64,000 bases of DNA from Bacteroidales bacterium (GTDB lineage: Bacteria; Bacteroidota; Bacteroidia; Bacteroidales; GWA2-32-17): contig JAOAFV010000061.1 of assembly GCA_026416095.1 (NCBI GenBank), positions 1 to 64,000 on the forward strand, in the 5' to 3' direction. Both the position numbers and the translations under genes were made by a program. The stretch's first letter is position 1. Each line of letters begins with the position of its first letter. The notes beneath the pieces were generated by a model. It did not search any database. It saw nothing but the letters and a program-made list of their open reading frames with translations, and had not been told where the DNA came from. Below are positions 47,929-57,180 of the stretch, piece after piece.

Positions 47929-50508
47929 ATGAAAGTTATGATTCAGGGAAAGCCAAAAGAAGGATTATCGTATTCAAAAGAAGAAGTGAAAGTTTACACA
48001 TTCGAAGAAGCATACCAAGGAGCCTTAGAATATTTCAAAGGCGACGATTTGGCAGCTAAGGTATGGGTTACAAAATATGCCCTAAAAGATTTTGCTGGTA
48101 ATATTTATGAAAGAACACCCGACGATATGCATCGAAGAATAGCAAAAGAAATAGCAAGAATTGAAAAACGCTACCCTAACCCACTTTCAGAAGAAGAAAT
48201 TTATAATCTTTTGAAAGAATTTAAATATATAGTACCACAAGGGAGCCCCATGGCCGGAATTGGTAATAATTTTCAAATTTCTTCGTTGTCTAATTGTTTT
48301 GTAATTGGTATTGAAGGCGAAAGCGATTCGTACGGAGGCATAATGAAAATCGATGAAGAACAAGTACAATTAATGAAAAGAAGAGGTGGTGTAGGTCACG
48401 ATTTAAGTCACATAAGGCCAGCAGGTAGCCCAGTAAAGAATTCAGCCTTAACTTCAACAGGGGTTGTATCGTTTATGGAAAGGTATAGTAATAGTACACG
48501 CGAAGTAGCGCAAGATGGAAGAAGAGGTGCCTTAATGCTCACACTTTCAATAAAACACCCCGATGCTGAAAAATTTATCGACGCTAAATTGGAACAAGGT
48601 AAAATTACAGGTGCTAATATATCGGTTAAAATAGACGACGAATTCATGGAAGCAGCTTTATCGGGAAAAAAATATAAACAACAATATCCTATTAATTCTC
48701 CTAATCCAAAAGTTGTTAAAGAAATTGATGCTGCAGCATTATGGAAAAAAATTATTCATAACGCTTGGAAATCGGCTGAACCCGGTATATTGTTTTGGGA
48801 TACCATTATAAGAGAATCTGTTGCCGACTGTTATAAAGATTATGGGTTTAAAACAGTTTCAACAAATCCGTGTGGAGAAATACCATTATGTCCATATGAT
48901 AGTTGTAGGCTATTAGCAATTAACCTTTATAGCTATGTTATAAATCCATTTACAAAAAACGCATATTTCGACTTTGATTTATTTAAACAACATGTTCATT
49001 ATGCTCAACGCATAATGGACGATATAGTTGATCTTGAACTAGAAAAAATCGACACTATTTTAGAAAAAATAGACAGCGATCCAGAAAGCGACGACATTAA
49101 AAGGACCGAAAGAGAGTTATGGGAAAAAATTAAAATAAAAGCTATTCAAGGCAGAAGAATTGGAATTGGAATAACAGGTGAAGGAGATATGTTGGCTGCC
49201 TTAAATTTAACTTATGGCAGCGAAGAAGCAATAAATTTTTCTGTAAAAGTACACAAAACACTTGCTATAGAAACATATCGTTCGTCGGTTAACCTAGCAA
49301 AAGAACGTGGACCTTTCCCAATTTATAACACTGAACTCGAAAAAGACAACCCATTTATAAACAGGATTAAAAAAGCCGATCCAGAATTGTACAAAGAAAT
49401 GTCAATTTATGGTAGACGAAATATTTCGTTATTAACAATTGCACCAACAGGATCTACGAGCATAATGACTCAAACTACTTCTGGTATTGAACCAGTTTTT
49501 AGGCCTGTATATAAAAGAAGAAGGAAAGTTAATCCTAACGACAAAAATGTAAAGGTTACATTTGTCGATGAAGTAGGCGATGCATGGGAAGAATACACAG
49601 TCTTTCATCATAAATTTCTTGAATGGCTTAAAGTCAATAAATATCAAATTGATGAAGTAATGAAATATACCGATGAACAAATTAACGAACTTGTTAAAAA
49701 ATCGCCTTATTATAAGGCAACGGCAAACGATGTAGATTGGGTGGCAAAAGTTAAAATGCAAGGTGAAATTCAAAAATGGGTCGATCACTCAATTAGTGTT
49801 ACTGTAAATTTACCAGAGAATGTTTCTGAAGAGTTGGTTGCCAAAGTCTATGAGACAGGTTGGAAAAGTGGTTGTAAAGGAATTACAGTTTACAGAGAAG
49901 GTAGCCGTTCAGGTGTACTTATATCTACAAATAAACAAAAAACTGAAACCTTACCAAACGAAGTAAAAAAACGTCCAAAGGTACTTGAAACAGATGTTGT
50001 TAGATTTCAAAACAACAATGAAAAATGGATAGCTTTTGTTGGATTATTAGACGGGCGTCCTTATGAAATATTTACAGGTAAAGAAGATGACGACACTTTT
50101 GTTTTACCCAAAAACTTAAAAAAGGGCTATATAATTAAAAACAAAGACGAAAAAGGCGAAACACGATACGATTTTCAATACATTGATAAACATGGATATA
50201 AGCACACTTACGAAGGTTTATCACGTAAGTTCGATAAAGAATACTGGAATTATGCAAAATTAATTTCTGGTGTATTACGATATGGAATGCCCATTACCGA
50301 TGTAATAAACTTGGTATCTTCGCTCCAACTCGACAACGATAACATTAACAATTGGAAATCTGGTGTCGTAAGGGCCTTAAAACACTATATTCCCGATGGT
50401 GCAAAACCAAAAAAAGGTACTCTATGCCCAAATTGTGGACATGATGCTTTAGTATATAAAGAAGGCTGCCTAACATGCCAAAATTGTGGTTACTCTAAAT
50501 GCGATTAA
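47929..50508 (+). CDS. nrdJ: B12-dependent class II ribonucleotide reductase
   Basis: 859 residues; reduces ribonucleotides to deoxyribonucleotides using adenosylcobalamin. Visible are the LSNCFVIG segment with Cys123, the radical cysteine region NPCGEIPLCPYDSC (Cys315 as the expected thiyl site, Cys326 as the paired cysteine), the ISLLTIAPTGSTSIM loop, and a C-terminal TSCPD-like and zinc-ribbon-like tail (CPNCGHDALVYKEGCLTC, then CGYSKCD). No cobalamin riboswitch is visible upstream. The methyltransferase gene overlaps its 3' end by 10 bases. Confidence 0.94.
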   Translation: MKVMIQGKPKEGLSYSKEEVKVYTFEEAYQGALEYFKGDDLAAKVWVTKYALKDFAGNIYERTPDDMHRRIAKEIARIEKRYPNPLSEEEIYNLLKEFKYIVPQGSPMAGIGNNFQISSLSNCFVIGIEGESDSYGGIMKIDEEQVQLMKRRGGVGHDLSHIRPAGSPVKNSALTSTGVVSFMERYSNSTREVAQDGRRGALMLTLSIKHPDAEKFIDAKLEQGKITGANISVKIDDEFMEAALSGKKYKQQYPINSPNPKVVKEIDAAALWKKIIHNAWKSAEPGILFWDTIIRESVADCYKDYGFKTVSTNPCGEIPLCPYDSCRLLAINLYSYVINPFTKNAYFDFDLFKQHVHYAQRIMDDIVDLELEKIDTILEKIDSDPESDDIKRTERELWEKIKIKAIQGRRIGIGITGEGDMLAALNLTYGSEEAINFSVKVHKTLAIETYRSSVNLAKERGPFPIYNTELEKDNPFINRIKKADPELYKEMSIYGRRNISLLTIAPTGSTSIMTQTTSGIEPVFRPVYKRRRKVNPNDKNVKVTFVDEVGDAWEEYTVFHHKFLEWLKVNKYQIDEVMKYTDEQINELVKKSPYYKATANDVDWVAKVKMQGEIQKWVDHSISVTVNLPENVSEELVAKVYETGWKSGCKGITVYREGSRSGVLISTNKQKTETLPNEVKKRPKVLETDVVRFQNNNEKWIAFVGLLDGRPYEIFTGKEDDDTFVLPKNLKKGYIIKNKDEKGETRYDFQYIDKHGYKHTYEGLSRKFDKEYWNYAKLISGVLRYGMPITDVINLVSSLQLDNDNINNWKSGVVRALKHYIPDGAKPKKGTLCPNCGHDALVYKEGCLTCQNCGYSKCD

Positions 50509-51323
50509 AAAAAAAGATTCCTTACTTTATAAGGATTATAAGTCTATTAATAAATCTTTTACAAAAGAATTTTTATGTTAGTATTCACAAAAAAGATAAG
50601 TTTTGCCCTGTTTGTGATAAAAAATCATATTTTAAACCTATCGACGAATATTTTTTAAAACAATGGCAAAAGTATCAATTTCAGTATTCAATATTTTGCT
50701 TCGAAACATATAATATTGTTGAATATAGTTGTTGTAACTGCAATGCTAACGATCGTTATCGATTAATTGCCTTGTACTTAAAATACTTTTTTGAATATAA
50801 AAATGCAGAATACCACTTACTCGAGGTAGGATTTTCTCCCTTTACTTTTAATATAATTAAGGCATTAAATAAAAGAAAAAAAATAATCTATTATATACTC
50901 GATAAATATTATACAAAAGCAGATTTTATAAACGACATTGAAAATTGTAAACAACTCAAAGATAACTTTTTCGATATTATTATTTGCTCTCACATTTTAG
51001 AACATCTTGAAAACCCTGTAAATGCAATAAAAGAAATATACAGAATACTTAAATTCGGAGGAATAGCAATATTTCTTGCACCTATCTTAACAACAATAGA
51101 AAAAACAATAGAGAATTCTGAATACAAGACCCCAGCATTAAGATGGAAATATTTTGGGCAAAATGATCATTTAAGAATATTTTCAAAAACAGATTTCATT
51201 AACTTATTAAGTATTGCACCCTTTAGTATTTCACAACTCGATGTTAATTATTTTGGTACAGCAAAATTTAATGAATTTGGTATAGATGAAAGAAGCATTT
51301 TATATGTTTGCAAAAAAATTTAA
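50499..51323 (+). CDS. Class I SAM-dependent methyltransferase
   Basis: 274 residues. The N-terminal part has two Cys pairs (CPVCDKK and YSCCNCNANDRYR), probably a small zinc site as in related methyltransferases. The Rossmann region shows LLEVGFSPF (motif I variant), then the conserved FDIIICSHILEHLENPVNAIKEIYRILKFGG block of Methyltransf_11. Substrate unknown; Bacteroidota relatives are often near polysaccharide genes, but here it is coupled by a 10-base overlap to nrdJ. Confidence 0.82.
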   Translation: MRLKKKIPYFIRIISLLINLLQKNFYVSIHKKDKFCPVCDKKSYFKPIDEYFLKQWQKYQFQYSIFCFETYNIVEYSCCNCNANDRYRLIALYLKYFFEYKNAEYHLLEVGFSPFTFNIIKALNKRKKIIYYILDKYYTKADFINDIENCKQLKDNFFDIIICSHILEHLENPVNAIKEIYRILKFGGIAIFLAPILTTIEKTIENSEYKTPALRWKYFGQNDHLRIFSKTDFINLLSIAPFSISQLDVNYFGTAKFNEFGIDERSILYVCKKI

Positions 51324-51387
51324 AAGTACATAGACAAAGAATTTTTCAATTTTTATAATTAAAAACTTTTGCGTTTAAGAAAATATG

Positions 51388-52359
51388 TTAAAAAGTTTTC
51401 TTTTCAATAATGTATTTATTTCTTTCTGGCGAAGTTCTGCTAATTAACTCGGCAATAAAACCCGCTAAAAACAACTGAACCCCTATTATTATTGCAGCTA
51501 TAGCCAAATAAAAATGAGGTTTATCGGTTACATCTCTAGTTGGCAAATTATTTAGTGATTTATAAACCTTTTCGGCAAGTAAATAAACAGTTAAAACTCC
51601 TCCTAAAAAAAACATTATTAGCCCCCATACACCAAAGAAGTGCATTGGTCTTTTACTGAAATGAGTAATAAACATAACAGTCATTAAATCTAGTGGGCCT
51701 CTAATAAACCGTTCTACACCAAATTTAGATGTACCATATTTTCTTTCATAATGCTTAACAACTTTTTCGCCTATACGTTTAAATCCGGCATTTTTAGCAA
51801 GCACTGGAATATATCGATGCATTTCGCCATATACCTCAATACTCTTTACAACAATATTCTTATAAGCTTTTAATCCACAATTCATATCGTGTAAATATAT
51901 ACCACTAATTTTGCGCACAACGAAATTGTATATTTTACTAGGAATTCTCTTTGATATTAATGGATCGTAACGTTTTAGTTTCCATCCCGATACAACATCA
52001 AAATTTTCTTCTTTTATCATTCTATATAATTCCGGAATTTCTTCTGGACTATCTTGTAAATCGGCATCCATAGTTATTACAACTTCGCCTTCGGCATGGG
52101 TAAAACCAACTTGTAAAGCTGCAGATTTACCGTAATTTCTAATAAATTTTATTCCTTTTATTTCTTTGTGTTTTTGTGAAAGTTCTGTAATTACTTTCCA
52201 CGAATTGTCTGTACTTCCATCGTCTATCATAATTATTTCGTAATTGCACATAAGAGGTTCTACACTTCTCTTGATCCATTCAACAAGCTCTACTAAAGAT
52301 TGTTCCTCGTTGAATAAAGGAATAACTATTGAAATATCAATTTTTTTATTGTTGTTCAT
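51388..52359 (-). CDS. Family 2 glycosyltransferase (DPM1/GtrB-like)
   Basis: 323 residues. GT-A fold with SIVIPLFNEEQSLVELVEWI, IDDGSTDNSW, and the metal-binding DADLQDSPEEIPEL motif, followed by the ERKYGTSKFG segment and two C-terminal membrane helices (about 236-260 and 280-302). It probably transfers a hexose to undecaprenyl phosphate for envelope glycan or lipid A modification; the sugar is unknown. Its start overlaps the DUF4199 gene by 14 bases. Confidence 0.9.
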   Translation of the reverse strand: MNNNKKIDISIVIPLFNEEQSLVELVEWIKRSVEPLMCNYEIIMIDDGSTDNSWKVITELSQKHKEIKGIKFIRNYGKSAALQVGFTHAEGEVVITMDADLQDSPEEIPELYRMIKEENFDVVSGWKLKRYDPLISKRIPSKIYNFVVRKISGIYLHDMNCGLKAYKNIVVKSIEVYGEMHRYIPVLAKNAGFKRIGEKVVKHYERKYGTSKFGVERFIRGPLDLMTVMFITHFSKRPMHFFGVWGLIMFFLGGVLTVYLLAEKVYKSLNNLPTRDVTDKPHFYLAIAAIIIGVQLFLAGFIAELISRTSPERNKYIIEKKTF

Positions 52360-52915
52360 TATTTTGAGTTGTATTATTATTTTCTTCTATTTCTTTAATA
52401 ACTCTCTGAAATTCAGGTTCATTTTTTTTAGTAAATGCCCCAATTATTAGTGAAAACAATGTTCCCAGTAATATATAATTTAAAATAGTACCAATAGCAA
52501 GAGTGGTAGGTGTTGTAAATTTGCTTATTATTTCAATCGATTTTTCAATTTCATCTTCTGGTAATCCTCGTTTATATAATTCTTCTTCTTGGAGTTCAAT
52601 TATCTTTTCAAGCGAATGTGGGTCTAGCTTATAAAAAGTAAAAACATAAAAAGCAATAATTACTGAAACACACAAACTTATTAAAACTCCCGAAGCTACT
52701 GATTTGCCATATGAAATATAACCTCCAAGCATATTATCTCTTAAAAACTTCGTACCAATAAAAATCATTACAATTAAAACTATATAAGTAAGTATACCTA
52801 GCAATGTTTGCTGGGTAGGAAAAATTACATAAAAAATAAGATTAAAAATAACTAACACCAATGCAGTAATCAAACCAAAATTCATGCTATTTTTTAAAAG
52901 TGGATTTTTTAACAT
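52346..52915 (-). CDS. DUF4199 integral membrane protein
   Basis: 189 residues with four membrane helices (about 14-31, 40-55, 75-94, 135-160) and a central E-rich loop containing HSLEKIIELQEEELYKRGLPE, a DUF4199 feature. The C-terminus is polar (N/E/Q-rich). Function unknown; the neighbourhood with a family-2 glycosyltransferase recurs in Bacteroidota and suggests a role in envelope glycan export or modification (inference). Confidence 0.8.
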   Translation of the reverse strand: MLKNPLLKNSMNFGLITALVLVIFNLIFYVIFPTQQTLLGILTYIVLIVMIFIGTKFLRDNMLGGYISYGKSVASGVLISLCVSVIIAFYVFTFYKLDPHSLEKIIELQEEELYKRGLPEDEIEKSIEIISKFTTPTTLAIGTILNYILLGTLFSLIIGAFTKKNEPEFQRVIKEIEENNNTTQNNEQQ

Positions 52916-52927
52916 ACTTACTAAATT

Positions 52928-54133
52928 TTATTCCAGACCTAGCAAATAATTCCTTAAATATTCAAATTTCGGTGTTAATTTACCGTTTTTAAGAATTGTT
53001 GCATTCTCAATTATTTTGTTTTTATCGCCATTTAATATTTCAGGCAATACACGATTATAAAAAACATTAGCAAAATCTTCAGACGAACTACGAGGTAATT
53101 CGCTTGGCAAGTGATCGATAGCAGTAACAGCTATATTTCCATCCTTCCATGGATCATCTTCTTGTTGAGTATGAGGATTATAACCGTAAATTGGATCTTC
53201 TATTGTTGAAGCCCTAATTGTAGAAGCAATAGGTTTTTTAATATCGCAGCTAATGTCAGAAATTACCTTAACCTTAAATTGTGGGTGCAGGTAATCTTCT
53301 GGTTTTAAAAATTCTGGCGAACGCGGATCCCAATAATGACACGGAATATAAACGTCTGTCTTGAGTATGTATGGCATAAACGATGAAACATATTCTTCAG
53401 GATGTTCTGTAAAATGCTTAAAATCGAAGGGCATAAAATTTTTATGTTTTACATAATAGCAAGGATCTAACCTACAAAATACAGGCTCATTATAATCATT
53501 CAACAAATAATCTTCCGGATATACTTCTTTTATAGGAACTTGCCTAAAAACTTCAATGGCACCATTTGCTACCCTTCCTCCTCCCGTTAATAATATTTTT
53601 ATTGGTGGCAACTTTAACCCCTTAATATAACGAAATAAATCGTTATGATCGTAAAATTCGTATGCCCTCTTTATTTTATAAGCATTATATTTTAAGCCAA
53701 TTGTATAAAGAGCATTATAAGCACCAACTATTCCAGCCCATTTGCCAAAAGCAATTATTCTTACATTATTTTCATCAACCAGATATTCGTAGTCAATTAG
53801 GGTTATGTTAAGTTCACTACATTTCTGTAACAACAATCTATTATGTGGCTGTTTTTTACCTGTATGCGAAAAAAACATATACACTTTATTTGCAATCAAG
53901 GCATTAATATTAACTTCTTTTATACCAACTAATAAGTCGCATTCTTGCATTCGGTCTTCAACAGGTATACCCAAAGCAATATATTCTTCGTCTTTTATTG
54001 CCCTAATTTCGCTAGGCTGTACAATAATTTCACATTGAGGATAATTTGTAATAATCTTCTTTGCCACTTCGGGAGTTATAGCAACCCTCCTATCTATAGG
54101 TATTTTTGTTTCTTTTATTACTCCTATTTTCAT
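52928..54133 (-). CDS. Alanine/saccharopine dehydrogenase-like oxidoreductase
   Basis: 401 residues from the ATG at 54133; the longer frame to 54190 has no N-terminal similarity. The N-terminal AlaDh_PNT domain has KIGVIKETKIPIDRRVAITP and ECDLLVGIKEVN. The NAD-binding region is KILLTGGGRVANGAIEVF. The last third carries DISCDIKKPIASTIRAST and FANVFYNRVLPEIL-like pieces seen in the LYS1-type saccharopine dehydrogenase branch. So it is an NAD(P)-dependent amino acid dehydrogenase family member; alanine versus saccharopine or another substrate cannot be decided. A -7 match is just upstream. Confidence 0.8.
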   Translation of the reverse strand: MKIGVIKETKIPIDRRVAITPEVAKKIITNYPQCEIIVQPSEIRAIKDEEYIALGIPVEDRMQECDLLVGIKEVNINALIANKVYMFFSHTGKKQPHNRLLLQKCSELNITLIDYEYLVDENNVRIIAFGKWAGIVGAYNALYTIGLKYNAYKIKRAYEFYDHNDLFRYIKGLKLPPIKILLTGGGRVANGAIEVFRQVPIKEVYPEDYLLNDYNEPVFCRLDPCYYVKHKNFMPFDFKHFTEHPEEYVSSFMPYILKTDVYIPCHYWDPRSPEFLKPEDYLHPQFKVKVISDISCDIKKPIASTIRASTIEDPIYGYNPHTQQEDDPWKDGNIAVTAIDHLPSELPRSSSEDFANVFYNRVLPEILNGDKNKIIENATILKNGKLTPKFEYLRNYLLGLE

Positions 54134-54146
54134 TCTATTTTTTTTA

Positions 54147-54154
54147 CAAAGATA
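54147..54154 (-). promoter_or_regulatory. -7 element candidate for the dehydrogenase operon
   Basis: On the minus strand TATCTTTG matches TAnnTTTG and lies 13 bases before the ATG at 54133. This also supports 54133 over the longer frame as the start. No TTTG at -33. Confidence 0.45.
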
Positions 54155-54352
54155 TAAAATGTTTAAAAAATTTATTATTCTTTGCTTCAATGCAATTTAT
54201 AATTTTAAGCAAATCTTTAAATGATATTAGTTTTACAACAGTTTTTAATAATTACTCTTTGTAAAAAAACAAATTATCACTTTTATTATAACAAGGATTT
54301 TCGTTTAACTTAATAAACAAAACTATACAACTTTACTTATAAATAAAATTTC

Positions 54353-54360
54353 TAAATTTG
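54353..54360 (+). promoter_or_regulatory. -7 element candidate for leuS
   Basis: TAAATTTG fully matches TAnnTTTG and ends 23 bases before the leuS ATG. The -33 region has TTTA at 54332-54335 (one mismatch, 17-base spacing). Confidence 0.5.
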
Positions 54361-54383
54361 CAATTTGAATGTAAAGAAATACT

Positions 54384-57170
54384 ATGGAATATAATTTTAG
54401 AGAGATAGAACAGAAATGGCAAAAAAAATGGGAAGAAAGTAAAATATTTGAAGTATCAAACACATCTAACAAACCAAAATATTACGTTCTCGACATGTTT
54501 CCTTATCCGTCGGGGGCAGGATTACATGTTGGACATCCCTTAGGATATATTGCCAGCGATATTATTGCACGATACAAAAGGCAGAAAGGATATAATGTAT
54601 TACATCCAATGGGGTTCGATGCATTTGGATTACCAGCCGAACAATATGCAATTCAAACAGGTCAGCATCCACAAGTAACAACTGAAAAAAATATAGAAAG
54701 ATATAAAAAACAACTAAAACAAATTGGACTTGCATACGATTGGTCTAGAGAAGTAAAAACTTGCGATCCAAAATACTATAAATGGACCCAATGGACATTT
54801 TTACAACTTTTTAAACATTGGTACAACAAGAATAGCGATAAAGCCGAACCCATAGAAAAACTCATTAAAATTTTTGAAAAAGAAGGTAACACATCAGTTA
54901 ATGCAGCAACAAACTGTAATATTAAATTCACAGCTAAAGAATGGAATAATTTTTCGGAAATTGAGCAACAACAAATACTATTAAAATACCGTTTAGCTTA
55001 TATCGACGACACATATGTAAATTGGTGCCCAGCATTAGGCACAGTACTTGCAAACGACGAAATAAAAGATGGTTTTTCTATTAGAGGCGGACACCCTGTT
55101 GAGCAACGAAAAATGAAACAATGGTTTTTACGTATTACGGCTTATGCCGAGCGGTTACTTGAAGGACTCAATAGAATTGAGTGGAGCGATTCATTAAAAG
55201 AAATGCAACGTAATTGGATTGGTAAATCCGAAGGTGCTGAAATTTACTTTGAAATACTAGATAGCAATAAAAAATTACTTGTTTTCACTACACGTCCCGA
55301 TACTATATTTGGAGTAACATTTATGGTACTTGCTCCCGAACACCCACTAGTTGAAGAAATCACTACTCCAGAACATAAAAACGATGTTTTAAAATACATT
55401 GATTATGCTAAACACCGCACCGAACGTGAGCGCATTGCTGAAGTCAACAAAGTTACGGGCTGTTTTACTGGTGCCTATGCAATTCACCCATTTACTAATA
55501 AAAAAATACCTATTTACGTTAGCGATTATGTGCTAATTAACTATGGTACTGGTGCTATAATGGCAGTCCCAGCTCACGACGAACGAGATTTCCGATTTGC
55601 ACGCCAATTTAACTTACCAATAATACCTGTCATATACAACCCAGATGAAATAAAAACTACCGATCCTTTAACATGGGAACGTGCTTACGATTCAAAAAAT
55701 GGGATATGCATAAATAGCGATTTTCTAAACAACTTGGACGTCTCCGAAGCTATTAAGGTAGTAATAAACGAAATAACTAAAAGAAAAATTGGATGTTATA
55801 AGATTAACTACAAAATGCGAGATGCAATTTTTAGCCGTCAACGATATTGGGGCGAACCTTTTCCAATTTACTACAAAAACAACATTCCCTACCCTCTCGA
55901 TGAAAAAGAGCTTCCACTTATATTACCCGAAGTAAATAATTTCTTACCATCTGCCGATGGTCAACCTCCGTTAGCAAGAGCAAATAATTGGAAAACAAAA
56001 GAAGGCTATCCGCTCGAAACAAGTACAATGCCCGGTTTTGCTGGCTCCAGTGGCTATTATTTTCGTTACATGGATCCACACAACGACAATGAATACTTTT
56101 CAAAAGAAGCAGTTAATTACTGGCGTAGCGTTGATTTATATATAGGAGGAGCAGAACACGCTACTGGTCATCTAATTTATGCTCGATTCTGGTGCAAATT
56201 TTTATACGATATTGGAATTTCTCCTATCGACGAGCCTTTTCAAAAACTCGTAAATCAAGGTATGATACTCGGACGTTCTAATTTCGTTTATCGAATAAAA
56301 AATACTAATACATTCGTATCGTACGGCTTAAAAGATAATTACGATACGCAACAAATACATGTCGATATAAACCTCGTAAAAAACGACATATTAAATATTG
56401 AAAAGTTTAAACAATGGAGACCCGAATTTAGCAACGCAGAATTTATTTTAGAAAACGACAAATATATTTGTGGCTGGGCTATTGAAAAAATGTCTAAATC
56501 GATGCACAATGTTATAAATCCAGACGATATTATTGAAAACTATGGTGCCGATACGCTAAGAATGTACGAAATGTTCTTAGGGCCTTTAGAACAATCGAAA
56601 CCATGGGATACCAACGGAATTGAAGGTGTTTTTAGATTCCTAAAAAAAACATGGAGATTATTTTTTAACGAAAAAGGAGAATTTTACCTTTCTGACGAAG
56701 AACCAACAATTACCGAACTTAAATTGCTTCATAAGTTAATAAAAAAAATTGAGAACGACATAAATTCAATGTCGTTCAACACAGCAGTTAGTGCTTTTAT
56801 GATTTTTGTAAATGAAATATCAAACCTTAAATGCAACAAAAGAAAAATCCTTGAGCCATTCTTAATTTGCTTATCTCCATTTGCTCCTCATATATGTGAA
56901 GAATTATGGCACTTGGCAGGTAATAATTATTCTATATGCAATGCAAAATTCCCAGAATATAACGAAAAATTCACAATAGACGAAGTTAAAAATTATCCGG
57001 TTTCTTTTAATGGTAAAGTTCGTTTTCAAGTAGAAATACCAACAAATTTAACAGAAAAAGAAATAGAAAATATAATATTAAACGACGAAAGAACAAAGAA
57101 ATATTTGAATGGCATAACACCTAAAAGAGTTATTGTGGTTTTAAATAAAATTATTAATATTGTAACTTAA
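54384..57170 (+). CDS. leuS: Leucyl-tRNA synthetase
   Basis: 928 residues, normal for bacterial LeuRS. The class I signatures are HVGH at 48-51 (in [16 protein letters not shown]) and KMSKS at 702-706. The editing domain (CP1) is present with [13 protein letters not shown] and [15 protein letters not shown]. The anticodon-binding region follows ([18 protein letters not shown]). It charges tRNA-Leu. An insertion of about 50 residues after the early catalytic motifs (ending [14 protein letters not shown]) is seen in Bacteroidota LeuRS from memory. mutS follows after 10 bases. Confidence 0.97.
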   Translation: MEYNFREIEQKWQKKWEESKIFEVSNTSNKPKYYVLDMFPYPSGAGLHVGHPLGYIASDIIARYKRQKGYNVLHPMGFDAFGLPAEQYAIQTGQHPQVTTEKNIERYKKQLKQIGLAYDWSREVKTCDPKYYKWTQWTFLQLFKHWYNKNSDKAEPIEKLIKIFEKEGNTSVNAATNCNIKFTAKEWNNFSEIEQQQILLKYRLAYIDDTYVNWCPALGTVLANDEIKDGFSIRGGHPVEQRKMKQWFLRITAYAERLLEGLNRIEWSDSLKEMQRNWIGKSEGAEIYFEILDSNKKLLVFTTRPDTIFGVTFMVLAPEHPLVEEITTPEHKNDVLKYIDYAKHRTERERIAEVNKVTGCFTGAYAIHPFTNKKIPIYVSDYVLINYGTGAIMAVPAHDERDFRFARQFNLPIIPVIYNPDEIKTTDPLTWERAYDSKNGICINSDFLNNLDVSEAIKVVINEITKRKIGCYKINYKMRDAIFSRQRYWGEPFPIYYKNNIPYPLDEKELPLILPEVNNFLPSADGQPPLARANNWKTKEGYPLETSTMPGFAGSSGYYFRYMDPHNDNEYFSKEAVNYWRSVDLYIGGAEHATGHLIYARFWCKFLYDIGISPIDEPFQKLVNQGMILGRSNFVYRIKNTNTFVSYGLKDNYDTQQIHVDINLVKNDILNIEKFKQWRPEFSNAEFILENDKYICGWAIEKMSKSMHNVINPDDIIENYGADTLRMYEMFLGPLEQSKPWDTNGIEGVFRFLKKTWRLFFNEKGEFYLSDEEPTITELKLLHKLIKKIENDINSMSFNTAVSAFMIFVNEISNLKCNKRKILEPFLICLSPFAPHICEELWHLAGNNYSICNAKFPEYNEKFTIDEVKNYPVSFNGKVRFQVEIPTNLTEKEIENIILNDERTKKYLNGITPKRVIVVLNKIINIVT

Positions 57171-57180
57171 AAATCACCTA